Of a DNA stretch of 64,000 bases, positions 8,012-15,504 are shown piece after piece. A model generated the notes under the pieces. That model was given only the letters and a program-made list of their open reading frames with translations, had not been told where the DNA came from and searched no databases. Made by a program: the position numbers and the translations under genes. Location: NCBI RefSeq assembly GCF_007993935.1, contig NZ_VITY01000008.1, forward strand, positions 1-64,000. Direction: 5' to 3'. Positions within the stretch are counted from its first letter, which is position 1. Each line of letters begins with the position of its first letter. This DNA is from Bradyrhizobium macuxiense (GTDB lineage Bacteria; Pseudomonadota; Alphaproteobacteria; Rhizobiales; Xanthobacteraceae).

Positions 8012-8704
8012 ATGACAAACGATATGCCCGAGACGCCCCCATCCGAACCGACCGCCAAGCCGACTGCCAAGCGGCGTATCCCGCTGGTGGTTGGCGCCGT
8101 GCTGGTCGGGGCCGTGCTCGGCTATATCGGGGTCTCCAGCCTCAGGCATCCCGCCGGCGGCGACGTCGCCTGCAACAGCGCGGTGGATCTGGCCAAGAAG
8201 ATCGCTCCGCTGGCCCATGGCGAGGTCGCGGCGCTGACCATGGCGACCACCCCCTTGAGGCTCCCTGACCTGGCCTTCGAGGACGCCAATGGCCAGCCGA
8301 AGAAGCTGTCGGACTGGCGCGGCAAGACCGTGCTGGTGAACCTGTGGGCGACCTGGTGCGTGCCCTGCCGCAAGGAGATGCCGGCGCTCGACAGCCTGCA
8401 GACCAAGCTCGGCGGCAAGGATTTCGAGGTGGTCGCGATCAACATCGACACCCGCGACCCGGACAAGCCGAAGAACTTCCTGAAAGAGGCCAATCTGACC
8501 AAGCTGGATTATTTCAGCGACCGGAAAGCCAAGGTCTTTCAGGACCTTAAGAACATAGGCAAGGCGCTGGGGATGCCGACCTCGGTGCTGGTCGACGGCA
8601 AGGGCTGCGAAATCGCCAATATCGCCGGCCCCGCCGAATGGGCGAGCGACGATGCGATCAAGCTGGTGAAGGCGGCGCTAGCGCCTGCCGCGGCCGGCTT
8701 CTGA
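8012..8704 (+). CDS. tlpA: Membrane-anchored thioredoxin-like protein TlpA
   Basis: 230 residues: a proline-rich cytoplasmic start, one membrane anchor (about 23-44) and a periplasmic thioredoxin fold. The redox motif is WCVPC (C116/C119). Two further cysteines, C54 before the fold and C199 in KGCEIA, match the structural disulphide known for Bradyrhizobium TlpA. Long stretches such as KIAPLAHGEVAALTMA and AEWASDDA are as I recall them from that protein. TlpA reduces the copper chaperone ScoI and the CuA site of cytochrome oxidase, so it acts in aa3 oxidase assembly. The gene is divergent from argH, as in relatives. The start could be the first ATG (8012) or the next in-frame ATG at 8024. Confidence 0.94.
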   Translation: MTNDMPETPPSEPTAKPTAKRRIPLVVGAVLVGAVLGYIGVSSLRHPAGGDVACNSAVDLAKKIAPLAHGEVAALTMATTPLRLPDLAFEDANGQPKKLSDWRGKTVLVNLWATWCVPCRKEMPALDSLQTKLGGKDFEVVAINIDTRDPDKPKNFLKEANLTKLDYFSDRKAKVFQDLKNIGKALGMPTSVLVDGKGCEIANIAGPAEWASDDAIKLVKAALAPAAAGF

Positions 8705-8893
8705 TCAGGCGACGGCGTTGAGGTTGCCGCCAATGCCGGCACCGAGATTGGCGGTCGACGGCGCGCCGAGCAGGGTCTGAACCGCGAACTTTTCCGCGTC
8801 GAGGTTCTGCTTGGTCACGCGGGTCGCGATCTCACCCTGCAGATTGCCCTGCTGCATCGAGAGGATGCTGGCGACCATGCTCATCGTGTCCAT
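8705..8893 (-). CDS. YjfB-type putative motility protein
   Basis: A 62-residue protein starting MDTMSMVASILSMQQ, with a helix rich in Met and Gln and a Gly/Ala/Asn tail. This pattern fits the small YjfB family (Pfam YjfB_motility), annotated as putative motility proteins on thin evidence. The start at 8893 is preferred to one five codons upstream because GGGAG sits eight bases before it. The gene is convergent with tlpA, the two stop codons being adjacent with no gap. Function unproven. Confidence 0.65.
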   Translation of the reverse strand: MDTMSMVASILSMQQGNLQGEIATRVTKQNLDAEKFAVQTLLGAPSTANLGAGIGGNLNAVA

Positions 8894-8989
8894 ACGCGGT
8901 ACTCCCAAGTTCGACCTTAGGTAGCGCGCGAAAGTTAATGCTTGGGTAACGGATGGCAGCGTCAGGCTGACGCATCGTTTGAATGACGC

Positions 8990-9847
8990 TCAGGCCGCGT
9001 TCGCCGCAAAAGCCGCGCCGAGGGTGCGCAGCGCCTGCCGGGTCCGCGCATCCGACAGCTTCGAGTGCAGCATGACGTCGCGCGACGGCAATGGCGGCAG
9101 GCCGAGCCGCGGCCCGAGGTCGACGGTATCCGCCGGCGCCACCCGGCGCGCCAGCGCGGCGACGGCGAGGCCTGCTGATATCGCGGCCCCGATCGTCGAG
9201 AGACCGCCACCGACGAACGCCTCGGTCCAGGCGATGCCGGCGGCGTCGAGAGCCTCGACCGCCATGGCCCGCACGCTGCAGGGCTCGGCTTGCGTCGCGA
9301 GACGCAGCGGCTCGCCCGGGCGATGGTGAAAATCGGGCGCGGCCATCCAGCCGAACGGCTCCTCGAACAGCACGTCGCCGTCGCGGCGCCTGGCGTCGTG
9401 GCGCAGCGCGATCGCTGCATCGAGCTTGCCGTCGTCGAATGCGCCGAGCACCGCGCGCGACGTGTCGACGTGCAGCTGGATCACCAGGCCGGGATCGGTG
9501 GCGTTCATCCGCTTCAACAGCGAGGCCAGCTCCGATCCGACGATGTGGTGGCTGATGCCGACGACCAATCGCCGATGCTCGACCGCAAATGAGCCGATCG
9601 CCGATTGATGCGCGGCAACCAGATTGCGCGCGGCGCCAAGGAAGGCCGCGCCTTCAGCGGACAGCCGGACCAGCCGCGGCGTTCGCTCAAGCAGCCGCCG
9701 TCCGAGCCCGTCTTCCAGACGCCTGATCTTCAGGCTGACCGCCGACTGCGTGGTCTCCATGACCTGCGCCGCGCGGGTGAAGCTGCTGAGGTCGGCCACC
9801 AGGACAAAGGCCTGCACCGCCTCGACGTCGAGTGCCTTCATGGCCAT
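8990..9847 (-). CDS. LysR-family transcriptional regulator
   Basis: 285 residues. The N-terminal winged helix-turn-helix is clear (LDVEAVQAFVLVADLSSFTRAAQVMETTQSAVSLKIRRLE, given here in pieces: FTRAAQVMETTQ, SAVSLKIRRLE), followed by the linker helix and a periplasmic-binding-protein-like effector domain from about residue 85. It is transcribed divergently from the tautomerase/aminotransferase operon, with a 9-base inverted repeat directly between the two starts, so it very likely controls those genes and itself. An inner ATG at 9841 is an equally good start. The effector is not predictable; an amino acid or keto acid would fit the neighbours. Confidence 0.9.
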   Translation of the reverse strand: MAMKALDVEAVQAFVLVADLSSFTRAAQVMETTQSAVSLKIRRLEDGLGRRLLERTPRLVRLSAEGAAFLGAARNLVAAHQSAIGSFAVEHRRLVVGISHHIVGSELASLLKRMNATDPGLVIQLHVDTSRAVLGAFDDGKLDAAIALRHDARRRDGDVLFEEPFGWMAAPDFHHRPGEPLRLATQAEPCSVRAMAVEALDAAGIAWTEAFVGGGLSTIGAAISAGLAVAALARRVAPADTVDLGPRLGLPPLPSRDVMLHSKLSDARTRQALRTLGAAFAANAA

Positions 9848-9848
9848 T

Positions 9849-9874
9849 CATTTCAATTAACAATCATTGAAATG
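9849..9874. promoter_or_regulatory. Putative LysR operator in the divergent promoter
   Basis: CATTTCAAT at 9849-9857 and ATTGAAATG at 9866-9874 are perfect 9-base inverted arms separated by eight bases. A related half-site, TTTTTCAATGATC, follows at about 9886-9898. The position next to the regulator start and about 80 bases before the tautomerase start fits LysR autoregulation and activation. Assignment is by pattern only. Confidence 0.65.
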
Positions 9875-9950
9875 CGATATCATACGGTTTTTCAATGATC
9901 AAGGAGCGCCTAAGGTCGGCCGAAAGCAACGACCGCCAGGAGCCACCATC

Positions 9951-10334
9951 ATGCCGCTGACCCGCGTCTCATTGCGCCGGGGCAAGCCCGCCGCCTACCG
10001 CAAGGCGATTCTCGACAGCCTCTATCGCGCCATGCGCGAGACCTTCGATGTGCCGGAGGGCGATCGCTTCATGACGATCTCCGAGCATGACGGCGACGAT
10101 TTCAGCTATGGCGCCGATTACCTCGGCATCAGGCGCAGCGACGATCTGGTGATCATCCAGATCACGGTCAGCAACACCCGCCCGGTGGCGCAGAAGCAGA
10201 AGCTCTATCGACGGATCGCCGAGCTGCTGACGGAAGGTCCCGGCCTGCGCCGTGAGGACATCTTCATCAACCTCGTCGAGGTGCTTCCCGAGAACTGGTC
10301 GTTCGGCAATGGCGAGGCGCAGTACGTCCGATGA
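9951..10334 (+). CDS. Tautomerase family protein (4-oxalocrotonate tautomerase superfamily)
   Basis: 127 residues beginning MPLTRVSLRRGKP. The superfamily uses the N-terminal proline left after Met removal as catalytic base, and Pro2 is present, which fixes the start; the frame is open further upstream but that would bury the proline. The length and the ITVSNTRPVAQKQKLYR and FINLVEVLPENWSFGNG segments fit the longer Tautomerase_2/cis-CaaD-like branch rather than the 62-residue 4-OT. AGGAG lies eight to nine bases before the ATG. It overlaps the aminotransferase gene by four bases (ATGA), so the two are translationally coupled. Substrate unknown; keto-enol conversion of a 2-oxo acid from the aminotransferase would be sensible. 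Confidence 0.87.
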   Translation: MPLTRVSLRRGKPAAYRKAILDSLYRAMRETFDVPEGDRFMTISEHDGDDFSYGADYLGIRRSDDLVIIQITVSNTRPVAQKQKLYRRIAELLTEGPGLRREDIFINLVEVLPENWSFGNGEAQYVR

Positions 10335-11542
10335 CCGCGACACCGATCCTCTCGCCGCGCATGAGCGGCATCAAGGCCTCGCCCGCATCGGTGCTGCGCC
10401 GCCGCGCCCGGGAGCTGCGCGCCGCCGGGCGCGACATCATCGAGCTTTCCTCGGGCAATCTGGATTTCCCGACGCCTGACCATGTGATCGCGGCGGCGCA
10501 TGCAGCGGCATTGCGCAGCGAGACCCGTTACACCGATGTCGACGGCACGCCGGAGCTGAAGCGGGCGGTGCAGGCCGCCCTGCTGCGCGACCATCGTCTC
10601 GACTATCGGCTGGATGAGATCGTCATCACCAACGGCTCGACGCAGGCGCTGTTCAACGCGTTGCTGGCGACACTGGCGCCCGGCGACGAAGTGATCGTCC
10701 CTGCGCCCTATTGGGCGCCCTATCTCGATCAGGTGCGGCTGGCAGGCGGCACGCCCGTGGTCGTGCCGTGCGCGCAGAACAACGGCTTCAAGCTGCGCGC
10801 GGAGGATCTGCAGGCGGCGATATCGCCGCGGACGCGCTGGGTCGTGGTCAACAATCCGGTCAATCCCTCGGGCGCGCTGTATTCGCGTGAGGACCTGTCC
10901 GAGATCGTCACGGTGCTCTTGAGGCATCCGGACATCTGGGTGCTTGCCGACGGGGTCTACGAGCACATCGTGTTTGGCGGCGCGCCCGCGCCGACGCTTG
11001 CGGACATCGAGCCGCGCCTGAAGCCGCGGACGCTGACCGTCAGCGGTCTCGCCAAGTCCTACGCCATGATGGGATGGCGCATCGGCTATGCCGCCGGCCC
11101 TTCGGCGCTGATCAGCGCGATGATCGCGATCCAGTCGGAGACCACGTCCGGCGCATCGTCGATCAGCCAGGCCGCTGCGGTCGCCGCGCTCGATGGCGCA
11201 CAGGATGTGCTGCTCGCGCGCGCCGCCATCCTTCGCGCGAGGCGCGATCGCTTTGTCGAACTCGTCAACGAATGCGCCGGCCTCTCCTGCACACCGCCGG
11301 AAGGCACGTTCTATCTGCTGGCCGGTTGCGCCGGCGTGATCGGCAAGCGCACTGCCGACGGCAAGGTGATTGCGAGCGATCGCGATTTTGCGACCTACCT
11401 GCTTGAAAAGGCCGATCTGGCGGTGTTCCCCGGCGAGGATCTCGGGCTGTCGCCCTATGTCCGCATCAGCTTCGCCAACCCGTCATCGATCATCGAGGAA
11501 GCCGGCATGCGGCTGAAGCGTGCCTGCGAGGCATTGCAATGA
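10331..11542 (+). CDS. PLP-dependent aminotransferase, class I/II
   Basis: 403 residues with a fold-type I aspartate aminotransferase-like layout. Visible are the Asn-Pro of the cofactor pocket (NNPVNPSGALYSREDL, about 173-188), the aspartate and tyrosine of LADGVYEHIVF, the Schiff-base lysine in SGLAKSYAMMGWRIGY (about K240) and the substrate-carboxylate arginine in SPYVRISFANP near the end. Sub-family I gamma is likely. It transfers an amino group between an amino acid and a 2-oxo acid; the amino acid is not predictable. It is coupled to the tautomerase upstream (four-base overlap) and to a mini-ORF downstream (four-base overlap), and is probably controlled by the divergent LysR. Confidence 0.92.
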   Translation: MTATPILSPRMSGIKASPASVLRRRARELRAAGRDIIELSSGNLDFPTPDHVIAAAHAAALRSETRYTDVDGTPELKRAVQAALLRDHRLDYRLDEIVITNGSTQALFNALLATLAPGDEVIVPAPYWAPYLDQVRLAGGTPVVVPCAQNNGFKLRAEDLQAAISPRTRWVVVNNPVNPSGALYSREDLSEIVTVLLRHPDIWVLADGVYEHIVFGGAPAPTLADIEPRLKPRTLTVSGLAKSYAMMGWRIGYAAGPSALISAMIAIQSETTSGASSISQAAAVAALDGAQDVLLARAAILRARRDRFVELVNECAGLSCTPPEGTFYLLAGCAGVIGKRTADGKVIASDRDFATYLLEKADLAVFPGEDLGLSPYVRISFANPSSIIEEAGMRLKRACEALQ

Positions 11543-11664
11543 CGCACCACGCGCCGAGCCAGCGTCTCGCGCTGACGGCGCATCTGTTCGGTCTTGGAAC
11601 GGGTGTGACAATGATCGTCGGTCTCGTGCCCGCGACGCTTGCGCTGCTGCGGGCACTGAACTGA
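11539..11664 (+). CDS. 41-residue single-pass membrane protein coupled to the aminotransferase
   Basis: The ATG at 11539 overlaps the aminotransferase stop as ATGA, the same coupling used between the two preceding genes. It encodes MTHHAPSQRLALTAHLFG and then a hydrophobic span (GVTMIVGLVPATLALLRAL), ending LN. One membrane helix is likely. It resembles no family I can name. Coupling and hydrophobicity argue for expression, but a chance ORF cannot be excluded. Confidence 0.5.
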   Translation: MTHHAPSQRLALTAHLFGLGTGVTMIVGLVPATLALLRALN

Positions 11665-11675
11665 CGAGCGGTGGA

Positions 11676-12557
11676 TTACCGCGTCGGGACCGGCTTGTCG
11701 CCGCGATAGTCGTAGAAGCCGCGCTGGGACTTACGCCCGAGCCAACCGGCCTCGACATACTTCACCAGCAGCGGGCACGGCCGGTACTTGGAGTCGGCCA
11801 ATCCCTCGTGCAGCACCTGCATGATCGACAGGCAGGTGTCGAGGCCGATGAAATCGGCGAGCTCGAGCGGGCCCATCGGATGGTGCGCGCCGAGCTTCAT
11901 CGCGGCATCGATCGCCTCGACGTTGCCGACGCCTTCATACAGCGTGTAGATCGCCTCGTTGATCATCGGCAGCAGAATGCGGTTGACGATGAAGGCGGGA
12001 AAATCTTCCGACACCGCGACCTGCTTGCCGAGCTTGGCGACGAACGCCTTGGCGGTGTCGAAGGTCGTGTCGTCGGTGGCGATGCCGCGGATCAGCTCGA
12101 CCAGCTCCATCGCCGGCACCGGATTCATGAAGTGAATGCCGATGAATTTCTCCGGGCGGTCGGTCGAGGCGGCGAGCCGCGTGATCGAGATCGACGACGA
12201 GTTGGTCGCGACGATCGCGTCCGGCTTCAGCACCGCGCAGACCTCGTGGAAGATCTTGCGCTTGGTCTCTTCCTTCTCGACCGCGGTCTCGATCACGAGA
12301 TCGCAATCGGCGAGCGCATCGAGCGTCTCGGAGGAGGTGATGCGGTCGAGCGCCTGCTTGCGCTCGGTCTCGCTGATCCCCTTCTTGGCGACCTGGCGGG
12401 TCAGATTGCCGTTGATGGTCGCCAGCGCCGACTTCAGCCGGTCGCCGGACACGTCGTTGAGCACCACATCGAAGCCGGCCAGCGCCGCCACATGGGCAAT
12501 GCCATTGCCCATCTGGCCCGAACCGATCACGCCGACCTTTTTGATTGCCACCGTCAT
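11676..12557 (-). CDS. hbdA: 3-hydroxybutyryl-CoA dehydrogenase
   Basis: 293 residues, the usual size of stand-alone short-chain 3-hydroxyacyl-CoA dehydrogenases. The NAD-binding motif is in KKVGVIGSGQMGNGIAHV. The catalytic histidine lies in IGIHFMNPVPAMELVELI, and the C-terminal dimerisation domain with PMGPLELADFIGLDTC and SQRGFYDYRG is complete. It interconverts acetoacetyl-CoA and 3-hydroxybutyryl-CoA in butanoate/PHB or fatty-acid metabolism. The start at MTVAIKKVG is preferred; an open frame 48 codons upstream lies in a repeat-rich leader. The gene lies downstream of etfB-etfA on the same strand, separated by about 250 bases with two hairpins. This order is common in related bacteria and links acyl-CoA oxidation to electron transfer flavoprotein. 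Confidence 0.94.
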   Translation of the reverse strand: MTVAIKKVGVIGSGQMGNGIAHVAALAGFDVVLNDVSGDRLKSALATINGNLTRQVAKKGISETERKQALDRITSSETLDALADCDLVIETAVEKEETKRKIFHEVCAVLKPDAIVATNSSSISITRLAASTDRPEKFIGIHFMNPVPAMELVELIRGIATDDTTFDTAKAFVAKLGKQVAVSEDFPAFIVNRILLPMINEAIYTLYEGVGNVEAIDAAMKLGAHHPMGPLELADFIGLDTCLSIMQVLHEGLADSKYRPCPLLVKYVEAGWLGRKSQRGFYDYRGDKPVPTR

Positions 12558-12658
12558 CTTGTCATCCACCGGAACGGCGCGCATGTCGCGCCTGCCCAAT
12601 CCCAACGATACCCGAAGCGAAGCCTTCCGGGTTGCCCAATCCGCCGGAAAACGCTTCC

Positions 12659-12700
12659 TGGGACCATGATGTGATGACAGGTCATCACACAAGGGTCCCA
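12659..12700. repeat. Nested hairpin upstream of hbdA
   Basis: The outer arms TGGGACC (12659-12665) and GGTCCCA (12694-12700) enclose a perfect inner 9-base inverted repeat, TGTGATGAC (12670-12678) and GTCATCACA (12681-12689). It lies in the etfA-hbdA gap and could stabilise or attenuate the transcript. There is no T-run, so it is not a classic terminator. Confidence 0.6.
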
Positions 12701-12718
12701 TTTCCCCCTGTCGGGCAC

Positions 12719-12746
12719 GATCCTTCCGGAAAAACGTTTCCGGATC
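12719..12746. repeat. Diverged hairpin related to the GAGCATGATC repeats
   Basis: GATCCTTCCGGAAA and TTTCCGGATC flank a four-base loop. The TTTCCGGATCAT end matches the GAGCATGATC family seen at 5995-6070 and 7934-7982, so this is probably a decayed member. Confidence 0.5.
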
Positions 12747-12805
12747 ATTGCCTCGAAAATCATAACACCGGCCGGAGCTTAGCCATCCGGCCGGCGTCTT
12801 GTTGC

Positions 12806-13756
12806 TTACTTTCCGAGCTTGCCGAGCGCTTCGGTGAGCTCCGGAACCGCCTGGTAGAGGTCGGCGACCAGGCCGTAATCGGCGACCTGGAAGATCGGCG
12901 CGTCCTCATCCTTGTTGATGGCGACGATCACCTTGGAGTCCTTCATGCCGGCCAGATGCTGGATCGCGCCGGAGATGCCGACCGCGACATAGAGTTCCGG
13001 GGCCACCACCTTGCCGGTCTGGCCGACCTGCCAGTCGTTCGGCGCATAGCCGGCATCGACCGCGGCGCGCGAGGCGCCGACGCCGGCGCCGAGCTTGTCG
13101 GCGAGCGGCTCGATGTATTTGGCGAAGTTCTCGCGGCTCTGCATGGCGCGGCCACCCGAGACGATGATCTTGGCCGAGGTCAGTTCCGGACGGTCGCTCT
13201 TGGCGACCTCCTCGCCGACGAACGTCGACAGGCCGGGATCGGCAGCCGAAGCGGCGTTCTCGATTGCCGCGCTGCCGCCTTCGCCGGCCGCGGCGAAGGT
13301 CGAGGTGCGGACCGTGATCACCTTCTTGGCGTCCTTCGACTTCACGGTCTGGATCGCGTTGCCGGCGTAGATCGGCCGCTCGAACGTGTCGGGCGCGACG
13401 ACCTTGATGATCTCGGAGACCTGCATGACGTCGAGCAGCGCCGCGACGCGCGGCATCACGTTCTTGAAGCGCGAGGTCGCGGGCGCGACGAAGGCGTCAT
13501 AGCCGGGCGCCAGCGCGACGATCAGCGCGGCCAGCGGCTCGGCAAGGTCGTGCTCATAGGCGGGGCCTTCGGCCACCAGCACCTTGCTGACGCCGGCGAG
13601 CTTGGCGGCTGCTTCCGCCGCCGCCTTGGTGCCCTGGCCGCCACCGGCAACCAGCACATGCACATCGCCGCCGAGCTGGCTCGCCGCGGTCAGCGCCTTG
13701 TTGGTCGAGTCCTTCAGGGTCTCGTGGTCGTGTTCAGCAATCAACAGCGTCGTCAT
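12806..13756 (-). CDS. etfA: Electron transfer flavoprotein alpha subunit
   Basis: 316 residues, full EtfA length. The C-terminal FAD-binding domain carries the family signature in segments: WQVGQTGKVVAPELYVAVGI, SGAIQHLAGMKDSKVIVAIN and DEDAPIFQVADYGLVADLYQ. The EtfAB heterodimer binds FAD and AMP and passes electrons from acyl-CoA and other dehydrogenases to ETF-ubiquinone oxidoreductase. The start overlaps the etfB stop (TGATG at 13756), giving translational coupling and stoichiometric expression. Next to hbdA, this points to beta-oxidation or butanoate metabolism. Confidence 0.96.
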   Translation of the reverse strand: MTTLLIAEHDHETLKDSTNKALTAASQLGGDVHVLVAGGGQGTKAAAEAAAKLAGVSKVLVAEGPAYEHDLAEPLAALIVALAPGYDAFVAPATSRFKNVMPRVAALLDVMQVSEIIKVVAPDTFERPIYAGNAIQTVKSKDAKKVITVRTSTFAAAGEGGSAAIENAASAADPGLSTFVGEEVAKSDRPELTSAKIIVSGGRAMQSRENFAKYIEPLADKLGAGVGASRAAVDAGYAPNDWQVGQTGKVVAPELYVAVGISGAIQHLAGMKDSKVIVAINKDEDAPIFQVADYGLVADLYQAVPELTEALGKLGK

Positions 13757-14505
13757 CAGAGAACCCCGGCTTCGGTCTTGAGCTTGTTCACGAGTTCGGC
13801 GACGTCCTTGACCTTGACGCCCGCCTTGCGGCCTGCCGGTTCCGCGGTCTTCAGCACTTCCAGACGCGGCGTGACATCGACGCCGTAGTCGGCGACGCTC
13901 TTGTCGTCGATCGGCTTCTTCTTCGCCTTCATGATGTTGGGCAGCGACGCATAGCGCGGCTCGTTGAGGCGGAGGTCAGTGGTGACGATCGCCGGGCCCT
14001 TCAGCTTGATGGTCTGCAGACCGCCGTCGACTTCGCGCGTGACCTTGAAGTCAGCCCCTTCGACCTCGAGCTTGGAGGCGAAGGTCGCCTGCGACCAGCC
14101 GAGCAGCGCGGCCAGCATCTGGCCGGTCTGGTTCGAGTCGTCGTCGATCGCCTGCTTGCCGAGAATGACGAGGCCGGGCTGCTCCGCCTCGACCACCGCC
14201 TTCAGGATCTTGGCAACCGCGAGCGGTTCGACATTGCCTTCGGCCTTGACCAGGATGCCGCGGTCGGCGCCCATCGCAAGTCCGGTGCGAATGGTCTCGG
14301 AGGCCTGCGCGGGTCCGATCGACACCACCACCACTTCGGTCGCCTTGCCGGCTTCCTTCAGCCGCAGCGCTTCCTCGACGGCGATCTCGTCGAACGGGTT
14401 CATCGACATCTTGACGTTGGCGAGCTCCACGCCCGTCCCGTCACTCTTGACGCGGACCTTGACGTTGTAGTCGACGACCCGCTTTACCGGCACAAGAACC
14501 TTCAT
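13756..14505 (-). CDS. etfB: Electron transfer flavoprotein beta subunit
   Basis: 249 residues, normal EtfB length. The start MKVLVPVKRVVDYNVKVRVK and the motif MSMNPFDEIAVEEALRLKE are typical, as is the AMP-binding region VVVVSIGPAQASETIRTGLA and ADRGILVK. The C-terminal arm that wraps EtfA, with KAKKKPIDDKSV, is intact. An AAAGAGGAT site precedes the ATG. It shares one base with etfA downstream. About 117 bases separate it from the adenosyltransferase gene upstream on the same strand, so it probably has its own promoter. Confidence 0.96.
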   Translation of the reverse strand: MKVLVPVKRVVDYNVKVRVKSDGTGVELANVKMSMNPFDEIAVEEALRLKEAGKATEVVVVSIGPAQASETIRTGLAMGADRGILVKAEGNVEPLAVAKILKAVVEAEQPGLVILGKQAIDDDSNQTGQMLAALLGWSQATFASKLEVEGADFKVTREVDGGLQTIKLKGPAIVTTDLRLNEPRYASLPNIMKAKKKPIDDKSVADYGVDVTPRLEVLKTAEPAGRKAGVKVKDVAELVNKLKTEAGVL

Positions 14506-14622
14506 CGATCCTCTTTCGCTTTGATTTTATGGGTTTCGGTTGGCTGGCGCGGAACCTAAAGGTCCCGTTTCCCCCGGTCAACGCGCCAAAGCCAAAAAAC
14601 CGTCACCTGGTTTTGAGCCAGT

Positions 14623-15195
14623 CTAACGGTTCTGGCCCGGCACCCACAACACGTCTCCCGCCCCCTTATTGTTCTGGAAGCGGCTGGCAACGAACAGGAA
14701 ATCCGACAGGCGGTTCATATACTGAATGCCAGCCGCATTGACCGGCTCGTCGGGCCGGGCGGCGAGTTCCACCATCATCCGTTCCGCGCGGCGACATATC
14801 GTCCGGGCAAGATGCAGATATGCGGCGGCAGGCGTGCCGCCGGGCAGCACGAACGAGGTCAGCGGTGCGAGCTGGTCGTTGAGCTGGTCGATGTCGCGCT
14901 CGAGGCGCTCGACCTGGCTTGCCAGCATGCGCAGGCGTTCAGCCTTGCCCTCGCGCTCGGGCACTGCAAGGTCGGCGCCGAGATCGAACAGATCGTTCTG
15001 GATCCGGCCGAGCATCGCATCGACCTCGGGACTATCAGCCAGGTGCAGCCGCACCACGCCGATCGCGGCGTTGGTCTCGTCGACGGTGCCATAGGCGGCA
15101 ACCCGCAGATCGTATTTCGGCCGCCGCTCGCCGGAGCCGAGCGCGGTGGTGCCGTCATCGCCGGTGCGCGTGTAGATCCGATTGAGAACGACCAT
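14623..15195 (-). CDS. PduO-type cob(I)alamin adenosyltransferase
   Basis: 190 residues. The ATP-binding N-terminus NRIYTRTGDDGTTALGSGER is diagnostic of the PduO/MMAB fold. The corrinoid and ATP contacts in PGGTPAAAYLHLARTICRRA and the C-terminal MNRLSDFLFVASRFQN are also present. It attaches the adenosyl group of ATP to cob(I)alamin, making adenosylcobalamin for enzymes such as methylmalonyl-CoA mutase. It lies between the HIG1 protein gene (32 bases upstream) and etfB, an arrangement conserved in many alphaproteobacteria. Confidence 0.94.
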   Translation of the reverse strand: MVVLNRIYTRTGDDGTTALGSGERRPKYDLRVAAYGTVDETNAAIGVVRLHLADSPEVDAMLGRIQNDLFDLGADLAVPEREGKAERLRMLASQVERLERDIDQLNDQLAPLTSFVLPGGTPAAAYLHLARTICRRAERMMVELAARPDEPVNAAGIQYMNRLSDFLFVASRFQNNKGAGDVLWVPGQNR

Positions 15196-15227
15196 GGCCG
15201 TGATCTCCTAAGGTTTGCGCATCGCCC

Positions 15228-15422
15228 TTATCGCCCCATCGCCCAGACCGCGAGCATCGCGATGACGATGGCGACGAACTGCAGCAGCACGCGCAGCCGC
15301 ATCAGCTTCTGCGACGTGTTCGGCGAGCCGCCCTTCATCATGTTGATGAGGCCGAGCAGGAGCACCAGCGCGACGGCGCCGACGGCGATGGGAAGAATGA
15401 TCGTGCTGAGAAGAGATGTCAT
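15228..15422 (-). CDS. Twin-helix HIG1 domain protein
   Basis: 64 residues starting MTSLLSTIILPIAVGAVALV. Two membrane helices (about 5-25 and 43-61) flank a basic turn (MMKGGSPNTSQKLMRLRV), the standard HIG1 hairpin with the conserved QKLMR-type motif. Bacterial members are poorly understood; the mitochondrial relatives stabilise respiratory supercomplexes. The ATG at 15422 is chosen because the upstream extension is not conserved-looking. It probably shares a transcript with the adenosyltransferase gene. Confidence 0.85.
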   Translation of the reverse strand: MTSLLSTIILPIAVGAVALVLLLGLINMMKGGSPNTSQKLMRLRVLLQFVAIVIAMLAVWAMGR

Positions 15423-15504
15423 CTGCGGTACATAACACCGCATGACGCGGACTTCCACACAGGCGGCCGATGCAACCAACTGGCTTTTCAGTGCGTAATA
15501 TCAG

